Shown: piece by piece, positions 1 through 6,514 of the stretch | Layout: each line of letters opens with the position of its first letter | Numbering within the stretch: position 1 is the stretch's first letter | Origin: an uncultured Ruminococcus sp. | GTDB lineage: Bacteria > Bacillota > Clostridia > Oscillospirales > Ruminococcaceae | Assembly (NCBI GenBank): GCA_937902395.1 | Contig: CALGTV010000116.1 | Span: 1 to 9,976 of the forward strand | DNA: 9,976 nt | Direction of reading: 5' to 3' | Position numbers and translations under genes: made by a program | The notes under the pieces: model-generated | What the model saw: the letters and a program-made list of their open reading frames with translations, nothing else | Told to the model about the DNA's origin: nothing | Databases searched by the model: none

Positions 1-25
1 CGCTGTAAAAAAATCGCTATAATAG

Positions 26-79
26 AAATAGCCGCACAGGAGAACAACGTATAATTGTTGTTTCTGTGTGGCTATTTTT
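26..79. terminator. Long hairpin with T-run, probable intrinsic terminator
   Basis: A 14-bp stem pairs 26-39 with 64-77 (one G:U pair). It continues through GAA/TTT and CAAC/GTTG to an 8-nt loop at 49-56. On the plus strand it runs into TTTTT at 75-79, so it would end a plus-strand transcript entering from outside the window. It also lies about 120 nt beyond the stop of the minus-strand SulP gene and could serve both convergent transcripts, although the minus-strand side has a poorer T-run. The stretch 80-200 holds no recognisable gene. Confidence 0.7.
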
Positions 80-200
80 GAAAGATATTGTGTTTTGGGG
101 AGTTTTTTTACACCCCCTTTTATTATTATACGAATGTCTAAAAAAAGTATTTTGCTTATTATCTTTGTCTACTAATATTTTGAAGATTGGTATAACTTTA

Positions 201-1904
201 TTATTTTTTCTTATTTTTTCTTGCTACATCTTCAAGTTTTTCAGCGCGAAGCAGAGCAGTGTCGATATGGTCACAAAAATTATCGCGACCTATACGGCTT
301 ATAAATCCGGCCTTTTCCATTGCATGCATAGGTTGTTCGTTTACATGGGAGAATATTACCTCGATATCATGCTTTTTACAGCGTTTTGTAATTTTATCAA
401 GCATTTCAACACCTGAAGCGTCGATAGCAGGAACATTTCTCATACGAAGAATCAGTACGTCGATTCCCTTTGTTTTATCAAGTATGTAGTTGAATTTGTC
501 AGAAGCAGCAAAGAACATGGGACCGTTAATTTCATATACTCTTGTATTTTCTGGAACTTTTTTAAGTGAAATGTGGTCAGGGTCAGTGTCCTCATCATCA
601 ACATAAATCCAGTCGTGGCTTTCTGTAACATCAGCCATACGTTTCATAAAGAGAAGTGATGCAAGAACAATTCCCACAACAATTGCAACAACAAGGTCGA
701 ATACAACAGTAAGAACAAGAGTTATAAGCAGTACAGCACTATCGCTCTTTGGGGATATTTTAATGCAGTTTACAATTTCTCTCCAACCACACATATTATA
801 TGCTACAATAAAGAGTATTGCGGCAATTGTCGGCATAGGAATCATAGCTGCATATGGCATAATAAGTAAAAGTACAATAAGCAAAACAACAGCATGTACC
901 ATACCTGCAATAGGAGTTCTACCGCCATTTTTTATATTAGCAGCGGTACGTGCAATAGCGCCTGTAGCGGGGATTCCACCGAACAGTGCAGAGGCAACGT
1001 TACCTACACCCTGGGCTGTAAGCTCCATGTTTGAGCGATGCTTTGAACCAATCATACCGTCTGCAACGACGCACGAAAGAAGCGATTCTACAGCAGCAAG
1101 AATAGCAATTGTAAAAGCATTTGGAACAAGTGCCTTGACTCTTTCAAATGTAATTTCAGGCATTGTAAAGGAGGGGGGAGCAGATGAAATAGTGTAAAGG
1201 TCTCCGATAGTATTTACATTAATTCCGCTTATTTTTACAATAGCTGCACCAACGACAACAGCTATAAGAGAAGGTGGGATTTTGTTCAGTTTTTTAGGCC
1301 AGAAAATAAGTATAGCAAGGGAAATAATACCAACAAGGAACGCCATTGGATTAAATGTATCTATTGATTTGGCAAGCTCAGCGATTTTTTCAGTAGTTTC
1401 TACAGGTGATCCTTCAAAAGACATTCCGCAGAAATCCTTAATCTGACCTACAACAATAGTAACAGCAATTCCAAAAGTAAAACCAAGGGTAATTGTATTT
1501 GGAATATATTTAATAAGACTTCCAAAACGGCACAATCCCATTATAATAAGAAAAATACCTGCCATAATTGTGGATATAGCGAGACCGTCCATTCCCTCGG
1601 TTGCAACAATACCAGCAACAATTGTGGCAAATGCAGCGGTTGGACCTGCAATCTGAACACGGCTTCCGCCAAGGAATGAAACGAAAAATCCTGCAACAAT
1701 TGCAGTGTAAAGTCCCTGCTCAGGTGTAACTCCCGAAGCCAGTGCAAGAGCAATTGAAAGGGGAAGCGCAATAATTGCAACAATTATACCTGATACAATA
1801 TCTTTTATAAGCTGCGATTTTGAGTAACCTTTCATTACAGAGAAAAGTTTAGGTTTTAGCTTTTCCTCTGTTTTTTTGACTGCCATTGATTGTGAAGACG
1901 CCAT
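201..1904 (-). CDS. SulP-family inorganic anion transporter with STAS domain
   Basis: A 567-residue inner-membrane transporter of the SulP/SLC26 family, which moves sulfate, bicarbonate or dicarboxylates by symport or exchange; the substrate cannot be read here. After a charged N-terminus of about 30 residues, hydrophobic segments run from about 33 to 420. They include the conserved AGPTAA (86-91) and the family signature region GGIPATGAIART (309-320). A cytoplasmic STAS domain follows (about 450-555), with the DASG motif at 495-498 in the position of the anti-anti-sigma phosphorylation loop. Length is normal for bacterial SulP proteins and the gene looks intact. The ATG at 1904 has GGAGG at 1911-1915, 6 nt upstream. 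The C-terminus is lysine-rich. It is monocistronic by appearance: the upstream cellulase ends in its own terminator and a sigma-70 promoter sits between. The family is certain; choosing between sulfate and bicarbonate (BicA-like) would need a phylogeny. Confidence 0.95.
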   Translation of the reverse strand: MASSQSMAVKKTEEKLKPKLFSVMKGYSKSQLIKDIVSGIIVAIIALPLSIALALASGVTPEQGLYTAIVAGFFVSFLGGSRVQIAGPTAAFATIVAGIVATEGMDGLAISTIMAGIFLIIMGLCRFGSLIKYIPNTITLGFTFGIAVTIVVGQIKDFCGMSFEGSPVETTEKIAELAKSIDTFNPMAFLVGIISLAILIFWPKKLNKIPPSLIAVVVGAAIVKISGINVNTIGDLYTISSAPPSFTMPEITFERVKALVPNAFTIAILAAVESLLSCVVADGMIGSKHRSNMELTAQGVGNVASALFGGIPATGAIARTAANIKNGGRTPIAGMVHAVVLLIVLLLIMPYAAMIPMPTIAAILFIVAYNMCGWREIVNCIKISPKSDSAVLLITLVLTVVFDLVVAIVVGIVLASLLFMKRMADVTESHDWIYVDDEDTDPDHISLKKVPENTRVYEINGPMFFAASDKFNYILDKTKGIDVLILRMRNVPAIDASGVEMLDKITKRCKKHDIEVIFSHVNEQPMHAMEKAGFISRIGRDNFCDHIDTALLRAEKLEDVARKNKKK

Positions 1905-1944
1905 AATAAACCTCCATAAATATAGATAAGATTAATGCTTATAT

Positions 1945-1973
1945 ATTATAACTCCACAGCCAAAAAAAGTCAA
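1945..1973 (-). promoter_or_regulatory. Sigma-70 type promoter of the SulP gene
   Basis: On the minus strand TTGACT (1968-1973) and TATAAT (1945-1950) are separated by exactly 17 nt. Transcription should start near 1938, leaving a leader of about 35 nt that contains the GGAGG site of the transporter gene. Confidence 0.85.
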
Positions 1974-1996
1974 TATAAGCAGATGTGAAAAGATAT

Positions 1997-2016
1997 TAAC
2001 GATTTGATAACGATTT
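1997..2016. repeat. 11-bp-phased direct repeat upstream of the SulP promoter
   Basis: TAACGATTT occurs at 1997-2005 and again at 2008-2016, a period of 11 bp (one helical turn). It lies about 24 bp upstream of the -35 box. Tandem half-sites one turn apart are the usual target layout of OmpR-family response regulators; assigning a regulator here is inference. Confidence 0.5.
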
Positions 2017-2054
2017 AGTGTATATTTTGTGATAAAAAGCGAAATTAAAAAAAG

Positions 2055-2103
2055 GTCGAAAAAAACGGCAATGATCTTAAAATTTAAATCTCATTGCCGT
2101 TTT
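2055..2103 (-). terminator. Intrinsic terminator of the GH5 cellulase gene
   Basis: A perfect 13-bp stem (2062-2074 with 2091-2103, core ACGGCAATGA/TCATTGCCGT) closes a 16-nt AT-rich loop. Read on the minus strand it is followed by a run of seven T. It begins about 15 nt beyond the cellulase stop codon and separates that gene from the SulP promoter. Confidence 0.9.
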
Positions 2104-2117
2104 ATAATCATGTTATA

Positions 2118-3872
2118 TTATTCAGCTAAAGGAAGCTTCGATATAAGCTTCGCATCGTATTTCTGAATTGTAAGTGCATCTGTAGCTGTTATACCTGCTT
2201 TGCCATCCACATCTGCATTAGCTGTACCACTTTCAGACAAGCCGTATTTGTCAGGGTTTCCAATACTCTGGAGAATTGCAGTTGAATCAGCTATAGTTAC
2301 CTTTCCATCACAGTTTGCATCGCCGTACATAATATCATCAGTGGGTGCTGTTGTTGTAGGGATTGTTGTAACTGTAGTTGTTGCAGAAACTATCTCTTCC
2401 GTAGTGGTTACAGGAGGAGCTGTTGTTGCGGGCTTTTCGTCGGGCTGAGAGGGAGGTTGAGTGTTGCCGCTGTAATAATCAGCTACTGTAATTCCTGTAC
2501 CGTTCTGTCCAAGAGGAATTTTGTGGTCGAGACCGATAAACAGACCGTCCTCAGTCTGCCAGAGTGCCTCCTTTACAAACTCGTACTTAGGAATATCCCA
2601 ATCCTGGAAGTCGTTTATAAGAAGTCCGCCTGTATCACCGGAATTTTCATTAAAGCACCAGAATGTGTGATGGATACGTTTTTCAATCATGTAATCGCGG
2701 AGGAGTTTCATCCACTTTCTGTTATCGCCGGTGGGGTCATGTTCATCATCATAAAATCCACCCCATTCACCCATGAAAAGAGGAGAGATTTTTTCTTCAA
2801 CGAGAAATGCCCATGTATCATACCAATAATCATCAAGAAGCGTCTGAGTTGTGAAATCCTTCTTGAACCATTCCTGCTCCCATACAAGCGGGCCGTAGTC
2901 GTGAGGAGAATAAACAAGCTGATCCTGATGTTCACCTAAGTCAATGGGATAATCTCTTACACCGCGGAAATTACCGCCCCACCATGCTCCATGGAAAGCC
3001 TGAGCATTTGGGTCGTCATAATGTGCATAGTCAACAGCAGGGGAGTTCCAGTCCTTACCATTTTCAAATTTCGGATAAACTTCGATACCCTCAACCATAA
3101 TTAAAAGATTAGGATTCTGTTCAAGACAAGCAGCCGCACCTCTTTCGGCTGCATACTTCCAGTTGTTTTCAGCAGTGGAGCCATCCCAGATTGCCATACC
3201 CTGACCGTCGTTTTTACCATGTGGCTCATTTTTAAGGTCTATAGCAAGGATTGTATCGTCATCCTTATAATACTCAGCAAACCATGAAAGCGCCTCCAGC
3301 CAGTCGTCTGTGCTGTAGTTGCTATCGTACCATAAAGGCATCTGATGTCCGTTTGAAGCAGTAGTTGCACAGTGAATATCCATCATTATCTTGATACCAT
3401 TTTCTCTGCACCACTCAACAGCCATATTCCAGATATCAAAGCTATACTTGGGAGTACCGCCCTCAACACCCTCAACTGTAAGTTCAGGATTTTTCCACTC
3501 ATTAATCTTAACCATATATGGATCGGGTTCATTATTTTTCCATTGAAGCAGAATTTGTGTTGACATAGGCACGCGTAAGAAGTTGAAGCCATGGTCAGCC
3601 ATCTCATTGAGCATTTCATGCATATTTCTTGACCACACGCCGTCAAAGCATTGTGTAGTAACATTGTAGCCAAACCAGTTACAGCCTGTCAGCCACACAG
3701 GATTTCCGTACATATCAACAATTTCAGCATTTTCATTTACATGGAGCCAGTCATCATGATATTCATCGGGAGCGGCAACAGTAACATCTTTCGGAATACT
3801 GCTTGTAACAACAGTACCAAGCGTTGCAACTGCGGCAATAGAAGCAGCGGCTTTTTTTAAAATATGTTTCAT
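2118..3872 (-). CDS. Secreted GH5 endoglucanase (cellulase) with C-terminal dockerin
   Basis: A 584-residue precursor. It has a signal peptide (KK near the N-terminus, hydrophobic 8-24, likely cleavage near 33), a GH5 catalytic domain (about 40-440), a Thr/Pro-rich linker (about 471-511) and a type I dockerin (about 515-578). GH5 landmarks are FLRVP with Arg100, DIHC with His167, acid/base Glu216 in DLKNEP, HDYGP with His324 and Tyr326, and nucleophile Glu369 in MGEWGG. The run around VRDYPIDLGEHQDQ resembles subfamily GH5_1 (Acidothermus E1 type); the subfamily call is tentative. It should hydrolyse beta-1,4-glucans outside the cell and attach to a cohesin scaffoldin; no scaffoldin is in the window. 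The dockerin has one clear Ca loop (Asp518, Asn520, Asp522, Asp529) and an unusual second one. The start was set at ATG 3872 because GAGAGGG lies at 3881-3887 and a signal peptide follows directly; an in-frame ATG at 3914 has neither and sits at the predicted transcript start. Confidence 0.95.
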   Translation of the reverse strand: MKHILKKAAASIAAVATLGTVVTSSIPKDVTVAAPDEYHDDWLHVNENAEIVDMYGNPVWLTGCNWFGYNVTTQCFDGVWSRNMHEMLNEMADHGFNFLRVPMSTQILLQWKNNEPDPYMVKINEWKNPELTVEGVEGGTPKYSFDIWNMAVEWCRENGIKIMMDIHCATTASNGHQMPLWYDSNYSTDDWLEALSWFAEYYKDDDTILAIDLKNEPHGKNDGQGMAIWDGSTAENNWKYAAERGAAACLEQNPNLLIMVEGIEVYPKFENGKDWNSPAVDYAHYDDPNAQAFHGAWWGGNFRGVRDYPIDLGEHQDQLVYSPHDYGPLVWEQEWFKKDFTTQTLLDDYWYDTWAFLVEEKISPLFMGEWGGFYDDEHDPTGDNRKWMKLLRDYMIEKRIHHTFWCFNENSGDTGGLLINDFQDWDIPKYEFVKEALWQTEDGLFIGLDHKIPLGQNGTGITVADYYSGNTQPPSQPDEKPATTAPPVTTTEEIVSATTTVTTIPTTTAPTDDIMYGDANCDGKVTIADSTAILQSIGNPDKYGLSESGTANADVDGKAGITATDALTIQKYDAKLISKLPLAE

Positions 3873-3896
3873 AAAACATTCCCTCTCTTTATTTTT

Positions 3897-3913
3897 TGAA
3901 CATAAATTGTTCA
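3897..3913. promoter_or_regulatory. Palindrome at the cellulase transcription start, candidate operator
   Basis: TGAACA-TAAAT-TGTTCA is a perfect 6+5+6 inverted repeat. It begins 11 nt downstream of the -10 box, across or just after the expected +1 (about 3917). The position suits a repressor site. No regulator is encoded next to it, so the protein that would bind is unknown. Confidence 0.45.
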
Positions 3914-3923
3914 TATTACCTAT

Positions 3924-3952
3924 ATTATATACTATAAAATAAAGCTTGTCAA
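3924..3952 (-). promoter_or_regulatory. Consensus sigma-70 promoter of the GH5 cellulase
   Basis: On the minus strand a perfect TTGACA (3947-3952) and a perfect TATAAT (3924-3929) are 17 nt apart. The start would be near 3917, giving a leader of about 45 nt. Such a consensus promoter would be strong unless repressed, which makes the palindrome just downstream notable. Confidence 0.88.
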
Positions 3953-3969
3953 GATTTTTCCAAAATTTT

Positions 3970-4005
3970 CACAAAACAAATGAGCCTCCGGTTAAGGAAG
4001 CTCAT
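3970..4005 (-). terminator. Intrinsic terminator between the sensor-kinase operon and the cellulase
   Basis: On the minus strand a 10-bp stem (4005-3996 with 3989-3980, one G:U pair) closes a 6-nt loop TTAACC. It is followed by TTTGTTTT. It ends transcripts that come either from the two-component operon or from the candidate small RNA promoter at 4108-4113, just before the cellulase -35 box. Confidence 0.82.
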
Positions 4006-4101
4006 CTGCCATGATATAGGGATTATTGGGGATTTATAATTAAATGTTGGGGTAAACATTTAATTACCATAAATTAAATTTAAGGAACAAGAATTCCTTA
4101 C
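3970..4101 (-). ncRNA. Candidate small RNA or attenuated leader (unrecognised)
   Basis: No coding sequence fits here, but the stretch is laid out like a transcript. A minus-strand TATAAT at 4108-4113 (its -35 is poor) predicts a start near 4101. A first hairpin begins at once (4100-4094 with 4087-4081, 7 bp). A second, perfect 12-bp hairpin (4066-4055 with 4048-4037) carries ACCCC in its loop. Then comes an unpaired-looking stretch with CCCC and CCC (about 4034-4019), and finally the terminator hairpin and T-tract. C-rich loops in Firmicute small RNAs often pair with Shine-Dalgarno sequences. Alternatives are a 3' UTR of the kinase gene or an attenuator read through into the cellulase. No known RNA family is recognised. 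Confidence 0.35.
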
Positions 4102-4107
4102 AAATAT

Positions 4108-4113
4108 ATTATA
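4108..4113 (-). promoter_or_regulatory. Possible -10 box for the candidate small RNA
   Basis: A perfect TATAAT lies on the minus strand, 7 nt ahead of the first hairpin of the hairpin cluster. At 17-nt spacing the -35 position reads ACACAA, which is far from consensus, and there is no TG extension. The promoter is therefore weak or needs an activator, or it is chance in AT-rich DNA. Confidence 0.3.
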
Positions 4114-4157
4114 CAACATAAATGTGAAAATTGTGTTAAAATTCAGCATGTGATAAC

Positions 4158-4170
4158 GACGAAATTCGTC
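4158..4170. repeat. Short perfect palindrome after the kinase stop codon
   Basis: GACGAA-A-TTCGTC is a 6-bp inverted repeat with a single central base, beginning 3 nt past the kinase TAG. There is no T-run behind it on either strand, so it is not a convincing terminator. A protein-binding site or mRNA 3' structure is possible. Confidence 0.35.
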
Positions 4171-4173
4171 TAA

Positions 4174-5637
4174 CTATTTGTTTTGGATTTGTGCACTTTT
4201 GACATCTTTGTTGCTGATTCTAAACCAGAATACCGAACCCTTACCAATTTTGCTCCTTACACCATAATCGTAATTATGAAGTTTAAGAACAGCTTTTACA
4301 ATTGATAATCCCAATCCTGTGCCTACAACTTCACGTTTGTGGTTTTCGGAACGATAGTATTTATCAAAAATGAGTTTTATCTTATCAGGAGGAATTCCTT
4401 CTCCCGTATCTTCGACTTCAATAATTATACCATTAGAAGCATTTATTTGTCGCACAAATACCTGTTTATCTTCACCAGTATAATTAATAGCATTATTTAT
4501 AAGGTTATAGATGACCTGTTCTATTTTTACTGCATCGCAAAACACTGTACATTCTTTATCAGGAGTAAACTGGATTTTATATCCCATACGTTCTGAAATA
4601 CCTGTAAATCTGTCGATTATCTCTGATAATTTAGAACTGATTTCAAATTCAGATGGCGTTATTTTCTGTTTACCGCTTTCAAGCTTTGATAAATCAAGAA
4701 TGTCATTAACCATAAGGGACAATCGGTCAGTTTCGTTTATGATAATTTCGAGATGTTCGTTTCGCTTTTTCGGATTATCACCCGAAAGGTCGCGTATCAT
4801 TTCTGCATAGGCTTTCAGCATGGTCAGGGGAGTGCGTAAATCGTGAGACACGTTTGCAATAAGGTCACGTTGCATTGTGTCAACTCGTGAAAGCTCTTTT
4901 TCCGCATAGGTAAGAGCATCAGCAAGCTGTTTTACTTCAAGATATCCTCTGCCGTCGAATTTTGTATTGAAGTTTCCCTTTGCAAGACTTTCAGCTGCAA
5001 CAGTGATTTTATCAATAGGCTGCGCAATCCTCTTAGATACAAAAAGGGATATTACAAACGCGATAATCAGCAAAATAAAAGTAATAAACATCAGTTGGCG
5101 TTTAATAATAGTAACAGTAGATCCGACAGGAACCAGTGCAGTATTAATAAAAAGATAACCGTCCGGATTTTCTGTATCTCCTAAAGCACAGCCAAATAGC
5201 ACCATTGAATAATTTTTATGTGCATTCTGAAGCTTTCTCCAGATTGGCTGATTTGAATTGTTTTCTATTTCAAGCTGAAAATTGTATGTGCTGTTAGTTC
5301 TTCCGTGGATTACGCAATCGACAGAATATTCTTTTGTATACCACGATCTGCCATATCTGTTGACAATTTCTATGCACAAATCATTTTTTATTGCAATTTC
5401 TTCAATTTTTCTGCTGAATTCCGAAGATTTGTCAGTTTCATAAGATGCAACAATCTGCAAAGCAGATGCCTCAACATCATGAATTTTTGACATAGTATAG
5501 AATTTTTCAAGAAAGAGAATCTGAAACAGCCATAAAAGGACGAAAACGATAATTGTAAAGCTTATAAAATACATCCATATGCTGAATTTCAGAGGAATCC
5601 GTCCAAATGCAGCTCTGATTCTTTTAATTAGCTTCAA
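4174..5637 (-). CDS. Membrane sensor histidine kinase (HAMP-HisKA-HATPase)
   Basis: A 487-residue two-component sensor kinase. A basic N-terminus is followed by TM1 (about 20-43), an extracytoplasmic sensor region of about 140 residues (44-181) that I do not recognise, TM2 (about 182-201), HAMP (about 201-255), HisKA with phospho-acceptor His265 in VSHDLRTP, and a HATPase_c domain with N-box Asn378/Asn382, G1 DTGEGI (410-415) and G2 GTGLGL (439-444). All catalytic boxes are intact, so kinase activity is expected. It should phosphorylate Asp52 of the regulator encoded just upstream. The start is TTG at 5637, inside the end of the regulator gene. It is the only usable start between an in-frame TGA just upstream and TM1, with GAGAGGA at 5651-5657, 13 nt away. 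The 14-nt overlap suggests translational coupling. The signal is unknown. Confidence 0.93.
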   Translation of the reverse strand: MKLIKRIRAAFGRIPLKFSIWMYFISFTIIVFVLLWLFQILFLEKFYTMSKIHDVEASALQIVASYETDKSSEFSRKIEEIAIKNDLCIEIVNRYGRSWYTKEYSVDCVIHGRTNSTYNFQLEIENNSNQPIWRKLQNAHKNYSMVLFGCALGDTENPDGYLFINTALVPVGSTVTIIKRQLMFITFILLIIAFVISLFVSKRIAQPIDKITVAAESLAKGNFNTKFDGRGYLEVKQLADALTYAEKELSRVDTMQRDLIANVSHDLRTPLTMLKAYAEMIRDLSGDNPKKRNEHLEIIINETDRLSLMVNDILDLSKLESGKQKITPSEFEISSKLSEIIDRFTGISERMGYKIQFTPDKECTVFCDAVKIEQVIYNLINNAINYTGEDKQVFVRQINASNGIIIEVEDTGEGIPPDKIKLIFDKYYRSENHKREVVGTGLGLSIVKAVLKLHNYDYGVRSKIGKGSVFWFRISNKDVKSAQIQNK

Positions 5638-6301
5638 ACTTGTAACCCATTCCTCTCAGTGTAACAATGAATTTGCGGTATTCTCCGAGACTGTTTCTGA
5701 GCATTTTTATATGAGTGTCAACTGTTCTGTCATCGCCGAAGAAATCATATCCCCATACTTCTTCAAGAAGCTGGTCTCTTGAAAGGGCGATATTCTTATT
5801 TCGTACAAGGTAGAACAGTAAGTCATACTCTTTGGGTGTCATAGAGGCTTTTTCGCCGTTTACGTATACCTCTCTTCCGGAGATGTCTACTTCAAGTCCC
5901 TCGAAAACGTATTTATCAAGCTTAACTGAATCGGTTGAATTGCTATTTCTTTTAAGTGCAACTTTAACTCGTGCCATAAGTTCTTTTGGCGAAAAAGGTT
6001 TTACAACATAATCATCAATACCGATTTCGAATCCGAACAGCTTGTCATACTCTTCACCGCGTGCAGAAAGCATGATAACAGGAATATTCTTTGATTTGCG
6101 AATTTCCTTACAAGCAGAGTAGCCGTCAAGTCTGGGCATCATAACATCCATAATAATAAGGTCATAGTTGTTATCGTGACAAAGATTTACAGCTTCCATG
6201 CCATTTTCTGCTTCTGTTACATCATATCCTTCAAATTCAGCGTATTCACGTACAACCTTACGGATATTGATTTCGTCATCTACAATTAAAATATGTGCCA
6301 T
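5624..6301 (-). CDS. OmpR/PhoB-family response regulator
   Basis: A 225-residue DNA-binding response regulator and the first gene of the two-component operon. The receiver domain (about 3-115) has acidic pocket Asp8/Asp9, phospho-acceptor Asp52 in IIMDVMMP, Ser79 and Lys101 in KPF, so it is complete. A winged-helix Trans_reg_C domain fills about 128-223, with the typical SRDQLLEEVWGY and DRTVDTHIKMLR stretches and the terminal GMGYKFE. Length is standard. The ATG at 6301 follows a strong GGAGG with a 7-nt gap. Its promoter is at 6353-6381 and carries 11-bp-phased repeats at the -35 box, a layout this family often binds, so autoregulation is plausible. The divergent c-di-GMP gene is a natural second target. 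The regulon is not identifiable by sequence alone. Confidence 0.96.
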   Translation of the reverse strand: MAHILIVDDEINIRKVVREYAEFEGYDVTEAENGMEAVNLCHDNNYDLIIMDVMMPRLDGYSACKEIRKSKNIPVIMLSARGEEYDKLFGFEIGIDDYVVKPFSPKELMARVKVALKRNSNSTDSVKLDKYVFEGLEVDISGREVYVNGEKASMTPKEYDLLFYLVRNKNIALSRDQLLEEVWGYDFFGDDRTVDTHIKMLRNSLGEYRKFIVTLRGMGYKFEAN

Positions 6302-6352
6302 ATTTATACCTCCGAAATTTTTTCAGGATTCAAAATCTGTTTTTCTATTCTT

Positions 6353-6381
6353 ATTATACCATATTACTTCATTAATGTGAA
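6353..6381 (-). promoter_or_regulatory. Promoter of the two-component operon
   Basis: On the minus strand TTCACA (6376-6381) and TATAAT (6353-6358) are 17 nt apart, and TGG just ahead of TATAAT forms an extended -10. Transcription should start near 6346, leaving a leader of about 45 nt before the regulator ATG. Confidence 0.75.
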
Positions 6382-6392
6382 TATATTGTGAT
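6376..6392. repeat. 11-bp-phased TGTGAa/TGTGAt repeat at the operon -35 box
   Basis: TGTGAA (6376-6381) and TGTGAT (6387-6392) are one helical turn apart, and a third TGTGAAT lies at 6431-6437. On the other strand they read TTCACA and ATCACA separated by 5 nt. That resembles the tandem TT(A/C/T)A(C/T)A boxes known for Bacillus PhoP, an OmpR-family regulator. The first copy is also the -35 element. Confidence 0.4.
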
Positions 6393-6401
6393 ACTTTCTT
6401 G

Positions 6402-6420
6402 TAAATTTGCAACAAATTTA
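6402..6420. promoter_or_regulatory. 19-bp palindrome between divergent promoters, candidate operator
   Basis: TAAATTTG-CAA-CAAATTTA is a perfect 8+3+8 inverted repeat. It sits 20 bp behind the -35 of the two-component operon and 30 bp behind the -35 of the GGDEF-EAL gene, so a dimeric regulator there could affect both. It is AT-rich and has no T-tract logic, so an operator is more likely than a terminator. Confidence 0.45.
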
Positions 6421-6450
6421 TAAAAAATGTTGTGAATCGGAAAAATAAAC

Positions 6451-6479
6451 TTGACTTTTTCAGTGAAATTTGCTATAAT
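6451..6479 (+). promoter_or_regulatory. Sigma-70 type promoter of the PAS-GGDEF-EAL gene
   Basis: TTGACT (6451-6456) and TATAAT (6474-6479) are 17 nt apart. The expected start near 6486 gives a short leader of about 29 nt, too short for a c-di-GMP riboswitch. Confidence 0.87.
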
Positions 6480-6514
6480 TATATTAAGTCTAAAAATAGA
6501 GGGTGAAATTAATT

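Noticed and set aside
97..117. GGGG...CCCCC inverted repeat with T-runs
   Set aside because: The stem is only 4-5 bp with a long T-rich loop; too weak to list as a terminator beside the strong hairpin at 26-79.
66..416. Open plus-strand frame of 116 codons at the left edge
   Set aside because: It starts inside the hairpin terminator and overlaps the 3' end of the SulP gene antisense. No ribosome binding site and no recognisable domain.
1926..1942. ATAAG/CTTAT inverted repeat in the SulP leader
   Set aside because: 5-bp AT-rich arms are expected by chance in this composition.
3873..3914. Upstream ATG (3914) as cellulase start
   Set aside because: It would put 14 polar residues ahead of the signal peptide, lacks a ribosome binding site and lies at the predicted transcription start.
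4152..4159. GATAACGA shared with 2006-2013 as a common regulator site
   Set aside because: A single 8-mer match without the tandem arrangement; chance is sufficient.
6503..6514. GTG at 6503 as start of the GGDEF-EAL protein
   Set aside because: It overlaps the Shine-Dalgarno sequence that serves the ATG at 6515.
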